From contig CANLXI010000006.1 in assembly GCA_947495035.1 (NCBI GenBank), positions 124,001 through 188,000 on the forward strand: 64,000 bases of DNA, read 5' to 3'. The notes below the pieces were generated by a model that made no database searches, was not told the DNA's origin, and saw nothing but the letters and a program-made list of their open reading frames with translations. Positions within the stretch are counted from its first letter, which is position 1. Every line of letters starts with the position of its first letter. Positions 8,551-17,339 of this stretch are shown here, piece by piece. The position numbers and the translations under genes were made by a program. The DNA is from an uncultured Granulosicoccus sp. GTDB lineage: Bacteria; Pseudomonadota; Gammaproteobacteria; Granulosicoccales; Granulosicoccaceae.

Positions 8551-9105
8551 ATGATTCGTTCTGAAATATTGCGTGATATCGCGCCGGTCATCTCCGAACA
8601 CCTGGTGGTGTGCAATATCGGTCTGCCCAGTCAGGAGTTGCATTCGATCGACGACCAGCCAAGCAATTTCTACATGCTCGGTACCATGGGACTGTCGTCT
8701 TCCATCGGATTGGGCCTGGCCCTGGCGCAGGACAAGAAGGTGATTTCCATCGATGGAGACGGATCCGTGCTGACCAACTTCGGTACCTTGCCAACCATCG
8801 CGAACAACGTGGCCGACAACTTCATACTGCTGATCATCGACAATGGCAGTTACGGTTCGACAGGCGATCAGCCCACCTATGCGGGCAAGAAGACTTCCCT
8901 GACCGATGTCGCACGAGCCTGTGGCTGCGAAAACGTCATCGAATGTCAGGCTGAAGAGACCCGGGAGGTCCTTGAGGGCGCGCTGGCGAGTAACCGGATG
9001 ACCATCATCGTGTCCAAATGCGAGTCCGGCAACATCAAGATTCCTGTCATCACCATGGACCCTGTGGAAATACGCAGCCGCTTCATGAAAGCGGTTCAGT
9101 CCTAG
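8551..9105 (+). CDS. comE: Sulfopyruvate decarboxylase, beta subunit (ComE)
   Basis: A 184-residue ThDP-binding (PP-domain) subunit that begins two bases after comD ends. The thiamine-diphosphate motif is complete: GDGS at residues 69-72, the run SVLTNFGTLPTIANN, and the closing Asn in LLIIDNGSYGSTGDQ near 97. MGLSSSIGLGLALA (46-59) is typical of ComE and of the C-terminal half of phosphonopyruvate decarboxylase. Together with ComD it forms the decarboxylase that turns sulfopyruvate into sulfoacetaldehyde. Separate alpha and beta genes are the usual layout in bacterial sulfolactate and sulfopropanediol pathways. Confidence 0.9.
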   Translation: MIRSEILRDIAPVISEHLVVCNIGLPSQELHSIDDQPSNFYMLGTMGLSSSIGLGLALAQDKKVISIDGDGSVLTNFGTLPTIANNVADNFILLIIDNGSYGSTGDQPTYAGKKTSLTDVARACGCENVIECQAEETREVLEGALASNRMTIIVSKCESGNIKIPVITMDPVEIRSRFMKAVQS

Positions 9106-9160
9106 GAGGGGCATCGGGTCGGACCATGCGGACGGAAATGATACAGGAGCAAGTGTCTTG

Positions 9161-10291
9161 ATGTTTTCCAGGCAGATTCATTCGTGTGAAGATGCGCGCC
9201 AGCTTGCGAAACGGCGTCTGCCACGCATGGTTTTCGACTACATGGATGGCGCGGCAGGTGAAGGGCGCGGTGAATTGCAGAACCGTCAGGTGATGCAGGA
9301 TATTCGCCTGCAACCCGCCGTGCTGGTCAATGTCGAGCATCGTTCGCTCGACGTGCCGGTATTCGACCACGAGTCTCGTCGACCCTTCGGCGTCAGTCCG
9401 ATGGGCATGTGCAACCTGGCACTGCCGGGAGCGGACCTCATGCTGGCTCGTCAGGCGGCGCGTTTCCAGTCGCCGGTTGGGGTCTCGACTGTTGCCTCGA
9501 CGCCATTGGAGACAATGATTGAAGTGGCCGAAGGCCACGCCTGGTTCCAGTTCTATTTCAGTGGAGACGGATCGGTTGTCAACAAGCTGATCGACCGTGC
9601 ACAGTCAGCCGGCTACCGGACACTGGTCGTGACGCTGGACGTGGCCGAGGTGGGACGACGACCGCGTGAACTCAGGCGTGGCTTCAAGATGCCTTTCCGG
9701 ATCGGTGTGCCGCAATTCATCGACTTTGCCTTGCACCCGACCTGGTCATTGTCAACACTTGCCCATGGCCGTCCCGAGATGGCCAACTTCGGCGGCAAGC
9801 ACGGCAATTTCGACCGGACTGAAACGCGAGCAAGAGCCGATTGGAATGATCTGGACCGGATCCGCCAGCAATGGAAAGGCAATCTGGTGGTGAAGGGGGT
9901 TCTGAATGTGGCTGATGCCGTTCGACTGAAGGCCGCAGGCGTGGACGCCATACAGGTATCGAGCCATGGTGGGCGGCAGCTGGACAGCGCTCCGTTACCG
10001 ATTCTGGCTCTGAGGGACATTCGCACGGCGCTGGGTCCGGAATTTCCCCTGTTCTTCGATTCAGGCATTCGTTCGGGCGAGGACGTGTTGACGGCCTATG
10101 CCATGGGGGCCGATTTCGTGCTGTTGGGGCGCTCCATGCTGTATTCACTGGCAGCAGATGGGCAGCGGGGTCTGGAGACAATGTGGGACATCTTCTCCGA
10201 TGAAGTCAGCATCGGCATGGCACAGCTGGGAATGACTTCATTGGCAAACAGACCTCAGGCGATGGTGCCGCAGAGGCTTCAGTATTCCTAG
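9161..10291 (+). CDS. FMN-dependent 2-hydroxyacid dehydrogenase, candidate sulfolactate dehydrogenase
   Basis: A roughly 376-residue alpha-hydroxyacid dehydrogenase of the lactate dehydrogenase (cytochrome)/glycolate oxidase family. Visible motifs: FDYMDGAAGEGRGE near the N-terminus, SPMGMCNLALPGAD (FMN phosphate region), KGVLNVADA, the catalytic His-Arg loop SSHGGRQLDSAP, and FDSGIRSGEDVLTAYAMGAD plus VLLGRSMLY. The step missing between HpsN and ComDE is oxidation of sulfolactate to sulfopyruvate, and this gene directly follows comE. That makes it the natural candidate, passing electrons to the respiratory chain. TTG at 9158 is an alternative start; AGGAG is at 9145-9149. Specificity for sulfolactate over lactate is inferred. 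Confidence 0.78.
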   Translation: MFSRQIHSCEDARQLAKRRLPRMVFDYMDGAAGEGRGELQNRQVMQDIRLQPAVLVNVEHRSLDVPVFDHESRRPFGVSPMGMCNLALPGADLMLARQAARFQSPVGVSTVASTPLETMIEVAEGHAWFQFYFSGDGSVVNKLIDRAQSAGYRTLVVTLDVAEVGRRPRELRRGFKMPFRIGVPQFIDFALHPTWSLSTLAHGRPEMANFGGKHGNFDRTETRARADWNDLDRIRQQWKGNLVVKGVLNVADAVRLKAAGVDAIQVSSHGGRQLDSAPLPILALRDIRTALGPEFPLFFDSGIRSGEDVLTAYAMGADFVLLGRSMLYSLAADGQRGLETMWDIFSDEVSIGMAQLGMTSLANRPQAMVPQRLQYS

Positions 10292-10411
10292 GCACCGGTA
10301 CGGTTTGAACGCCGCGCTGTCGGAGAGGGTCGGTGCTTGTGCGTTCATGTCTCATCGAGGTTGATACCGGTTGCTGACAGAACATCGTGATATTGATTGA
10401 GAAGGCGGGTA

Positions 10412-11170
10412 ATGGTCATGCGTGAATTGGAAGGCAAAACAGCCCTGGTAACCGGGGCCACTTCCGGTATCGGTCGTCAACAGGCACTGGCCTTGTCGGC
10501 GGCTGGGGCCAGAGTGGTGGTAATAGGGCGTCGGCAGGAGCAACTGAATGAAACGGTTGAAGCCGTTCGGCAAGCGGGCGGGGATGCCAGCGCATTGCCG
10601 GGATCGCTGGTGCTGGATGACAGTCTGATCGAGCTGGCGCAACGTGCGGCCGAGTTCTACGGTGACATCGACATACTGTTCAATACTGCAGGCGTGAACC
10701 TGCGCCAACATGCGGATGATGTCAGCATGGAATCGTGGAAGACAACGCTTGACCTGAACCTGGGTGTGCCGTTTTTTCTGGCGCAGCAACTGGTTCCCGG
10801 CATGCGCCGAAGAGGCTGGGGCAAGATCATCAATATCGCCTCACTGCAATCCACGCGGGCATTCGCCAATGGCATTGCCTACGGTGCTTCCAAGGGGGGA
10901 ATCTGCCAGTTGACTCGCGCCATGGCCGAAGCCTGGTCGGCGGACGGCATTGGCTGCAACGCCATTGCGCCCGGCTTCTTCCCGACCGAACTGACGGAAA
11001 GCCTGTTCAATGACAATGCAACCTCGCAAAGGCTGGCGGCCAGCACAGCCATCGGGCGAAATGGCAAGCTGGATGATCTTGACGGGGTGACACTCTTTCT
11101 CGCCTCGCATGCGTCCGATTACATCACCGGCCAGACCATCTCCGTCGATGGCGGCTTCACAGCGAAGTAA
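10412..11170 (+). CDS. Short-chain dehydrogenase/reductase of the sulfonate operon
   Basis: A 252-residue classical SDR. It has the Rossmann motif TGATSGIG near residue 14, NTAG (in place of NNAG) near 94, Ser in INIASLQST and the catalytic pair YGASK near 157. The C-terminal segment DYITGQTISVDGGFTA is standard. The start at 10412 follows GAGAAGG. In this operon it could oxidise dihydroxypropanesulfonate at C2, as one of the HpsO/HpsP pair that interconverts its enantiomers, or reduce sulfoacetaldehyde to isethionate. It is tightly linked (6 bases) to the zinc alcohol dehydrogenase downstream, which favours the paired-dehydrogenase idea. Function beyond SDR is inference. Confidence 0.8.
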   Translation: MVMRELEGKTALVTGATSGIGRQQALALSAAGARVVVIGRRQEQLNETVEAVRQAGGDASALPGSLVLDDSLIELAQRAAEFYGDIDILFNTAGVNLRQHADDVSMESWKTTLDLNLGVPFFLAQQLVPGMRRRGWGKIINIASLQSTRAFANGIAYGASKGGICQLTRAMAEAWSADGIGCNAIAPGFFPTELTESLFNDNATSQRLAASTAIGRNGKLDDLDGVTLFLASHASDYITGQTISVDGGFTAK

Positions 11171-11176
11171 GCCATC

Positions 11177-12169
11177 ATGAAAGCACTTGTCTACACAGCG
11201 ACGCAGGAACTGATCTTTCGGGATGAGCCTGACCCGGTGGCCGATCGGCAGGAGGTCACGATCAAAGTAGAGGCCAGTGGTATCTGCGGATCGGACATGC
11301 ACGCCTATCACGGTCACGATGAACGACGCATACCACCGTTGATACTCGGTCACGAAGCAGCGGGTATCGCGATGGATGGGCAGTATGCCGGGCAGCGCGT
11401 GGTGCTGAATCCACTGGTCACCTGTGGTGTGTGTGCAGACTGCCGAGCCGGCCGAAGCAATCTGTGCCCGAGCCGGGAGATCATCGGCATGCGGCATGCC
11501 GGCGCCTTCGCACAATACGTGACCATTGCCGAGAGAAACCTCATCGCAGTGCCCGACAATCTGGATATGGTCAATGCCAGTCTGATGGAACCGGCGGCGG
11601 TATCCCTGCACAGTATCGTACTGGCCGAGAAGGTCATGCATCGACCCTTGAGCGAAAGCTCCGCACTGGTCATTGGTGGCGGTGCCATCGGACTGTTGGC
11701 GGCCTTGTTTCTGGCGCAGAAAGGCACCGCCCGCATCCTGCTGTCCGAAACATCACCCAGTCGCCGCAAGACGGTGGAAAAAACGGGATGCTGCGAGGTT
11801 TTCGATCCATTGGGTCAGCGATTGCCGGCAGAATCCGGTTTCGACCTGGTAGTGGATGCGGTGGGTTCCGGAGCCACTCGTCGGGATGCATCACGCTACG
11901 CGCGTCAGGGCGGTGTCATCACGCACATCGGCTTGCAGGATAACGAACCGGGGTTGGATATCCGCCGACTGACCTTGCAGGAAATCACCTTCATCGGCAA
12001 CTATACCTACACCCACACCGATCTTCAGGCGGCCCTGAACGCCATCGCCAATGGCGGACTGGGTGCGCTGGAGTGGGTGGAAGCCCGTCCTCTGGCCGAG
12101 GGTGCCAGGGCGTTCCGGGACATTCACGACAACGCAACCGAAGCACCGAAGATCGTGCTGTTGCCGTGA
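11177..12169 (+). CDS. Zinc-dependent alcohol dehydrogenase (MDR family) of the sulfonate operon
   Basis: A 330-residue medium-chain dehydrogenase. The catalytic zinc ligands are visible as C37 (GICGSD) and H59-E60 (GHEAAG). The structural-zinc cysteines lie in CGVCADCRAGRSNLC. The nucleotide-binding segment is VIGGGAIGLLAALFLA. The fold resembles threonine/sorbitol dehydrogenases that oxidise a secondary alcohol. Paired with the SDR 6 bases upstream, it may be the second 2-dehydrogenase acting on dihydroxypropanesulfonate so that both enantiomers reach HpsN. It is the last gene of the operon; the next gene is on the other strand. Confidence 0.82.
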   Translation: MKALVYTATQELIFRDEPDPVADRQEVTIKVEASGICGSDMHAYHGHDERRIPPLILGHEAAGIAMDGQYAGQRVVLNPLVTCGVCADCRAGRSNLCPSREIIGMRHAGAFAQYVTIAERNLIAVPDNLDMVNASLMEPAAVSLHSIVLAEKVMHRPLSESSALVIGGGAIGLLAALFLAQKGTARILLSETSPSRRKTVEKTGCCEVFDPLGQRLPAESGFDLVVDAVGSGATRRDASRYARQGGVITHIGLQDNEPGLDIRRLTLQEITFIGNYTYTHTDLQAALNAIANGGLGALEWVEARPLAEGARAFRDIHDNATEAPKIVLLP

Positions 12170-12288
12170 TACGGGCCGTCAATGCTCCCGGAACCATCGG
12201 TGCCACTCCTGACGGAGAGCCGCTTGCGTGAGACCGATGTCCTCCTTCAGTCGCGACGGGTCTTGAGCAAAGGGCAGGCCGAAGTCGT

Positions 12289-12951
12289 TTACGAGTTCGG
12301 TTCAGAGAAGCGAGGGTATTGACCCGAGTCGAACTCGTCGACGCTCATACCGGGGAGGTCGAAGTAATCCTGCGAGAATGCGTAACCATGGCCACCCATT
12401 CGACCCACCGCATCGAGTTTCGTATGGTCCGTATGATGATTCTGCGGATCGACAATATCCGAGCGAATGAACGCTCGTAGTACAAGACCCAGCACGATCT
12501 CGCGCGAGGTGCCGATTTCCACACCGATGTAACGCTTGCATTCGAAGGATACGGGGGCCTCGGCAATGCGCGGGCAGGAAACCGATGCGCCTTCGATCAT
12601 GGTCAGACCAGCCATTTCGATTTCGTTGATGTTCTCGGGAAAGGCCGTGGCGGTGATGTTCATGGCATCGATATTGGAGCGGCCGACTATATTGACGGTG
12701 AAAACCTCGGTGCTGCGTATATTGGCGGCCGTATCCTTGAATGAACGGTTGTTCCTGTTCTCGATACCCAGCGCCAGAATGGGGGGATCCGAGGACAGGC
12801 AGTTGAAGAAGCTGTAGGGCGCGGCGTTGGGTACGCCTTCTGCACTGATCGTCGTGACCCAGGCGATGGGACGGGGAACTACCGTACCGATGAGAAGTTT
12901 GTAGACATCTCTCGGTTCGAGACGGTTGAAGTCGAATTCTGTGTGGGTCAT
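12289..12951 (-). CDS. Flavin reductase-like FMN-binding split-barrel protein
   Basis: A 220-residue protein of the flavin reductase-like (DIM6/NTAB) family. It has the N-terminal LIGTVVPRPIAWVTTIS segment and APYSFFNCLSSDPP, which form the FMN phosphate and isoalloxazine site, then the conserved EVFTVNIV strand. Members supply reduced flavin to monooxygenases or act as small flavoproteins of unknown substrate. Its start overlaps the stop of the GntR gene upstream (ATGA, 12948-12951), so the two are co-translated. No flavin-dependent monooxygenase partner is in the window. A role in modifying the compound imported by the neighbouring ABC system is possible but unproven. Confidence 0.8.
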   Translation of the reverse strand: MTHTEFDFNRLEPRDVYKLLIGTVVPRPIAWVTTISAEGVPNAAPYSFFNCLSSDPPILALGIENRNNRSFKDTAANIRSTEVFTVNIVGRSNIDAMNITATAFPENINEIEMAGLTMIEGASVSCPRIAEAPVSFECKRYIGVEIGTSREIVLGLVLRAFIRSDIVDPQNHHTDHTKLDAVGRMGGHGYAFSQDYFDLPGMSVDEFDSGQYPRFSEPNS

Positions 12952-13646
12952 GCAGATGGATCCTCTGAGTACCGTGCAAGTACCGACTGAAGGTTGTCTT
13001 CTTTCTGGTCACCGGATAGATTGGCACGGCCCTGAACAGCACCCAGATGGTGATCCATGATCGACAAGGCGACCTTGATGTCCTTGTCACGCACGGCCTG
13101 GATGATGTCGCGATGCTCTTCGACAGCGCAGTCACTCGAATGACTTCTGCTGTACATTGCCAGTATCAATGAGCAACGGGTGACGAGCTCGGATACATAG
13201 CCCGCCAGAATCCTGTTGCCTGTCAGTTCGGCCAGCAGGATGTGAAACTCACCTGCCAGGCGTATCGAGACAGGGCCGTTCTTGCCCTGGACACGCGCTT
13301 CCTGATCCACATGTGCGTCCAGCGATTCCAGGCCGATCACCGAGATGCGATCAATGAGCCGTCGAATCACCTCAGCTTCCAGGCAGTGACGAATCTCGAA
13401 GATCTGTTCGGCTTCGATCAGCGTCGGTTCAGCCACGCAGGCGCCGCGATTTCGCTGAGTTTCCACCAGATGTTCGCTTTCGAGCCTCACCAACGCCTGT
13501 CGCACGATTGTTCGGCTGACCCCGAATTGTTCCCCGATGGCATCTTCCCTGAGCCGAGTGCCCGGAAGCAGCGCCTGCTCCAGTATGGCGCGGCGCAGTC
13601 GTTCGTAGACGATTACACCGGTAAAGGGTTGTTTTGCTTCCGACAT
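12948..13646 (-). CDS. GntR-family (FadR/FCD type) transcriptional regulator
   Basis: A 232-residue regulator. The winged helix spans about residues 10-75 (RLREDAIGEQFGVSRTIVRQALVRL), and an all-helical FCD effector domain follows with candidate metal-binding residues (HCLEAEVIRR, GEFHILLAEL, EEHRDIIQAVRDKD). The gene is divergent from the dipeptide-type ABC operon. An AT-rich inverted repeat with GTATAC cores lies between them (13693-13740). It probably represses both its own operon and the transporter until an acidic or amide inducer binds. The family assignment is firm; the effector is unknown. Confidence 0.87.
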   Translation of the reverse strand: MSEAKQPFTGVIVYERLRRAILEQALLPGTRLREDAIGEQFGVSRTIVRQALVRLESEHLVETQRNRGACVAEPTLIEAEQIFEIRHCLEAEVIRRLIDRISVIGLESLDAHVDQEARVQGKNGPVSIRLAGEFHILLAELTGNRILAGYVSELVTRCSLILAMYSRSHSSDCAVEEHRDIIQAVRDKDIKVALSIMDHHLGAVQGRANLSGDQKEDNLQSVLARYSEDPSA

Positions 13647-13692
13647 CTGGGACCACGTGGCGCTGGGTGAAGTGACTCACTAATGATGGATA

Positions 13693-13740
13693 CTATATAC
13701 GAAAAAATTGGATACAAAAAAATTATCATTTTGTATACGA
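13693..13740. promoter_or_regulatory. Candidate GntR operator region with inverted repeats
   Basis: The AT-rich gap between the divergent gntR and ABC genes contains ATACAAAA (13712-13719) and its exact reverse complement TTTTGTAT (13729-13736) around a 9-base spacer. TATATACGA occurs at 13694-13702 and TTGTATACGA at 13731-13740. FCD-type GntR proteins often bind short TTGTATACAA-like palindromes, so these are plausible operator half-sites overlapping both promoters. Confidence 0.5.
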
Positions 13741-13794
13741 TCCTGCTAGGATAATGACTCCGAACTTCTGATGTGCAGGAAACGAGAGGCGTCC

Positions 13795-15363
13795 ATGAGA
13801 CTTGAACCCAAATTCATCCTTACGTCGGCCGCATTGCTGCTGGCCTGTTCCACCGCTCAAGCCGAGGTCCTGAAATGGGGGGCGAATCGGGATATCGGTT
13901 CGCTGGATCCTTATTCCTACGGTGACAGCTTCACGATCAACGTTCTGAACCACACCTACGAAGGATTGGTTCGCTATGACGAGAACCTGAAAATCGAACC
14001 GGCACTGGCGGTATCGTGGGAAATTCTCGAAGACCAGGTCACCTGGCGCTTCAAGCTCCGTCCGGACGTCAGCTTCCACAATGGCAACAGCTTCACGGCA
14101 GAAGATGTCGTCGCCTCACTGGAGAGGGTCAGTCACGAAACCTCACCGTTGAAGGGCAATCTACCGGCTTATGTCAGTTCGTCTGTTGTCGATGAGCTGA
14201 CACTCGACGTCGTTCTCAATGGGCCGTATCCGCTACTGCTGAATGATCTGACGAATATCCATATCTTCGACAAGCAGTGGCTGGTTGAAAACGATTCCGA
14301 ATTGCCAACCGACATTGGTGCGGGCACTGAAGGCTATGCAACCTACAACGCCAATGGCACAGGGCCATTCATCGTGGAAAGTCGACAGCCTGATGCCAGG
14401 ACCGTGTTCGTCGTCAATCCGGACTGGTGGGACACGCCTGAACACAATCTGGAGGGTTTCGAATTGCTGCCGGTGACATCGTCCGCCACTCGCGTAGCGG
14501 CCATGCTGTCCGGTGAAATCGATTTCACGAACGACGCGCCCGTGCAGGATCTTCCCAGGCTGGCAGCGTCGGCTGATGTGAATGTGCTCGAGGGCGTGGA
14601 TCTGCGCACGGTCATGATCGGCATGAGCTTCCGCGACAAGCTCGTCAACGGAACTGACAACCCCTTTACTGACGTCAAGGTTCGAAAAGCGCTGTATCAG
14701 GCGATCGACATAGAGCAGTTGCACAAGAAGGTCATGCGCAACAAGTCTCGGAACGCCGGTGCTGTCGTGGCTCCGCCGATTCCCGGCTATACCGAAGCGC
14801 TCGATGAGCGGCTGGCGTTTGATATCGATACGGCCAAGGCGATGCTGGCAGAAGCCGGTGTGCCGGAGGGACTCGAATTCGACTTCAATTGCCTGCAGGA
14901 CGGACTGGTGAATGAGGAACAGATCTGTCAAGCCATTGCCTCGATGTGGAGCCGCATCGGTCTGGCGCCCAGGCTGGATGTGGCACCACGGGCAGTACAG
15001 ACTCCCAAGCGAACCAATGGCAAGACCGACATCTACACGCTTGGCTGGGCAACGCTGCCGATGCTGGATGCCTACAGCCCCTTGCTGCAGATCTTCCATA
15101 GCAAGGAAGGCAACTCGGGCGTTTTCAACTGGGGTGACTGGTCATACCCTGAGCTGGATACATTGGTCGCAAGAGCGGGTTCGGAGCTGGATCTTGATAC
15201 ACGGATAGCGCTGGAAACCGAGGCGCTGCAGATCGTCAAGGACGAAGTCATCATGATTCCGCTGCACCAACAGCCCATGGCGTGGGCAACAAGCAGCAAC
15301 GTCACAGCGATGCCCCTGTTTCCGGACAACAAGCCTCGGCTCTGGTTTGCATCCATGCAGTAG
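13795..15363 (+). CDS. ABC transporter substrate-binding protein, family 5 (peptide/opine type)
   Basis: A 522-residue family-5 solute-binding protein. The signal peptide ends near AQAEV (residues 1-24), and the mature start LKWGANRDIGSLDPYS is typical of the DppA/OppA group. The conserved WRFKLRPDVSFHNGNSFTAEDV segment is near residue 80. GAGAGG precedes the ATG at 13795 by 5 bases, which is preferred to the upstream ATG at 13771. It would capture the substrate in the periplasm for the two permeases and two ATPases encoded downstream. Two amidohydrolases in the same operon suggest the ligand is an amide, urea or N-heterocycle rather than a peptide (inference). Confidence 0.88.
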   Translation: MRLEPKFILTSAALLLACSTAQAEVLKWGANRDIGSLDPYSYGDSFTINVLNHTYEGLVRYDENLKIEPALAVSWEILEDQVTWRFKLRPDVSFHNGNSFTAEDVVASLERVSHETSPLKGNLPAYVSSSVVDELTLDVVLNGPYPLLLNDLTNIHIFDKQWLVENDSELPTDIGAGTEGYATYNANGTGPFIVESRQPDARTVFVVNPDWWDTPEHNLEGFELLPVTSSATRVAAMLSGEIDFTNDAPVQDLPRLAASADVNVLEGVDLRTVMIGMSFRDKLVNGTDNPFTDVKVRKALYQAIDIEQLHKKVMRNKSRNAGAVVAPPIPGYTEALDERLAFDIDTAKAMLAEAGVPEGLEFDFNCLQDGLVNEEQICQAIASMWSRIGLAPRLDVAPRAVQTPKRTNGKTDIYTLGWATLPMLDAYSPLLQIFHSKEGNSGVFNWGDWSYPELDTLVARAGSELDLDTRIALETEALQIVKDEVIMIPLHQQPMAWATSSNVTAMPLFPDNKPRLWFASMQ

Positions 15364-15417
15364 GGCGGCGTTTCCGATACCTGTTCATGCCAATCCATCA
15401 ACCATGAGTTGCCCACC

Positions 15418-16416
15418 ATGCTTGCATTCTTGTTGAAACGCCTGTTGAACGCTGCTTTCGTGATGCTGGCTGTTGCGCTACTGGCTTTCATGATATTCAG
15501 GTTCTTTGGCGATCCTGTCGAGATGATGGTCAATGAGCAGGCCACTCAATCGGACCGGGCCGAGTTGCGCGAGCGGCTCGGTCTGAATGATGGGCTGTTT
15601 ACCCAGTACGTCAGGTTTGTCGGCAATGCCGTCCAGGGAGACTTCGGAATCTCTTATCGCAATCAGCAGGACGTCATGGTGTTGATGGCGGAGAGGTTTC
15701 CGGCGACGTTCGAACTGGTCATCGTCGCGACAGTTCTATCGCTGCTGATCGGCATCCCCTGCGGCGTACTGACGGCAGTCCATCAGGATCGCAAGCTGGC
15801 CGATGGACTGCAACTGGGATCCATTGTGGGTGTGTCTCTACCCAGCTTCGTTGTCGGAATCCTGTTGATACTGGTGTTCTCGGTCACACTGGGATGGTTG
15901 CCTGCATTTGGGCGTGGGGACACGGTGAATATAGGCTGGTGGAGTAGTGGCTTCTTCACCCCCAGCGGCCGTGCCGCACTGGTATTGCCGTCCATCTCGC
16001 TGTCCTTGTTCCAGATCACTCTGGTCATGCGTCTGGTCAGGGCCGAGATGCTGGAAGTACTCAGGTCGGATTTCATCAAGTTTGCCAGAGCACGGGGCCT
16101 GCCCTTGAGCATTGTTCACTGGCGACATGCCCTGCGCAACTGCCTGATGCCTGTCATCACGCTGACGGGGATGCAGATCGGAAACCTCATCGCCTTTGCC
16201 CTGGTGACCGAAACCGTCTTTCAGTGGCCTGGCATGGGGCTGCTGTTCATACAGGCTGTCACTTTTGTGGACATCCCTGTCATGGCAGCTTATCTGATGC
16301 TGGTCTCGTTCATATTCGTGTTGATCAATACGCTGGTTGATATTACCTACGCGTACGTGGATCCTCGTCTGCGTAGCGATGCATCTGTCAAGGGAGGAGT
16401 AGCCAATGGCCACTGA
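15418..16416 (+). CDS. ABC transporter permease, DppB type
   Basis: A roughly 332-residue permease with an N-terminal helix (LLKRLLNAAFVMLAVALLAFMIF), a periplasmic loop, and five further helices. The cytoplasmic EAA loop is recognisable (FIKFARARGLPLSIVHWRHALRN, about residues 218-240), where the ATPases dock. ATG at 15418 is preferred; TTG at 15409 is in frame but no better supported. Its end overlaps the start of the next permease gene by 11 bases. It forms half of the membrane channel of the family-5 importer. Confidence 0.9.
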   Translation: MLAFLLKRLLNAAFVMLAVALLAFMIFRFFGDPVEMMVNEQATQSDRAELRERLGLNDGLFTQYVRFVGNAVQGDFGISYRNQQDVMVLMAERFPATFELVIVATVLSLLIGIPCGVLTAVHQDRKLADGLQLGSIVGVSLPSFVVGILLILVFSVTLGWLPAFGRGDTVNIGWWSSGFFTPSGRAALVLPSISLSLFQITLVMRLVRAEMLEVLRSDFIKFARARGLPLSIVHWRHALRNCLMPVITLTGMQIGNLIAFALVTETVFQWPGMGLLFIQAVTFVDIPVMAAYLMLVSFIFVLINTLVDITYAYVDPRLRSDASVKGGVANGH

Positions 16417-17329
16417 ACTGGTCGTGATCAATCGCTGGCGGGACAGTGAACTCTGGTGGAGTTTCACCCAGCGACCTTCTGCCATGTTTGCCGTCATCCT
16501 GTTGCTTGTGATGGTTGTCTCGAGTGTAGCGGCTCCATGGATCACACCGCAGAATCCATATGATCTGGCCGCGTTGAATCTCATGAATTCCGAGTTGCCA
16601 CCCATCTGGCTGGAAGGCGGGGAGTCGCCTTATGTGCTCGGAACTGACGTACAGGGCCGGGACCTGTATTCCGCCATTCTCTACGGCTCACGGACCTCCC
16701 TGACCATTGGCGCCTTGTCGGTTCTGCTGGCTCTGAGCGTTGGTTTGACACTGGGGCTGATTGCCGGTTATTACGGCGGCTGGGTCGACAACATGTTGAT
16801 GCGCCTGGGCGATGTACTGCTCTCCATGCCCTTTATCCTGATAGCGATATTGATCAGTGCCATGGCTACGCAGGCTCTGCCGTCGAGTGTCAGAGAATCT
16901 CTGACCAGCATGATTCTGGTAGTGGCCATTGCCGTGCCTTCCTGGGTGCAGTATGCCAGAACGGTCCGAGCCTCAGCGATGGTCGAGAAGAGCAAGGAAT
17001 ATGTACAGGCAGCGCGTCTGATCAGAGTGCGGCCATGGCGAATTCTGCTGAAGCACATCTTGCCCAATACGCTGACCCCCATCATGGTGGCAGCCACCCT
17101 GAATTTCGGTCTGGCCATCCTCTCGGAGGCAACCCTGAGCTTTCTGGGGGTTGGCATGCCGTCCGATCAACCGTCTCTGGGCACCTTGATCCGCATCGGG
17201 AATCAGTATCTTTTCTCGGGCCTCTGGTGGGTTGTACTGTTTCCCTCAATACAACTGTGTCTCATCGTGCTTTCGGTGAACATGATCGGTGACTGGCTGC
17301 GTGATGCCCTGAACCCCAAACTTCGATAG
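16406..17329 (+). CDS. ABC transporter permease, DppC type
   Basis: A 307-residue DppC-type permease. The N-terminal cytoplasmic segment and first helix are followed by the conserved periplasmic stretch LGTDVQGRDLYSAILYGSRTSL (about residues 84-105). The EAA loop is at YVQAARLIRVRPWRILLKHILPN. LSFLGVGMPSDQPSLGTLI near the C-terminus is a family signature. It pairs with the DppB-type permease, with which its reading frame overlaps. The amidohydrolase gene starts 11 bases after its stop, indicating one transcript. Confidence 0.92.
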   Translation: MATELVVINRWRDSELWWSFTQRPSAMFAVILLLVMVVSSVAAPWITPQNPYDLAALNLMNSELPPIWLEGGESPYVLGTDVQGRDLYSAILYGSRTSLTIGALSVLLALSVGLTLGLIAGYYGGWVDNMLMRLGDVLLSMPFILIAILISAMATQALPSSVRESLTSMILVVAIAVPSWVQYARTVRASAMVEKSKEYVQAARLIRVRPWRILLKHILPNTLTPIMVAATLNFGLAILSEATLSFLGVGMPSDQPSLGTLIRIGNQYLFSGLWWVVLFPSIQLCLIVLSVNMIGDWLRDALNPKLR

Positions 17330-17339
17330 GATTCTTGAA

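Noticed and set aside
8051..9105. Phosphonopyruvate decarboxylase
   Set aside because: That enzyme is usually a single fused chain next to phosphonate genes. Here there are two separate subunits beside hpsN.
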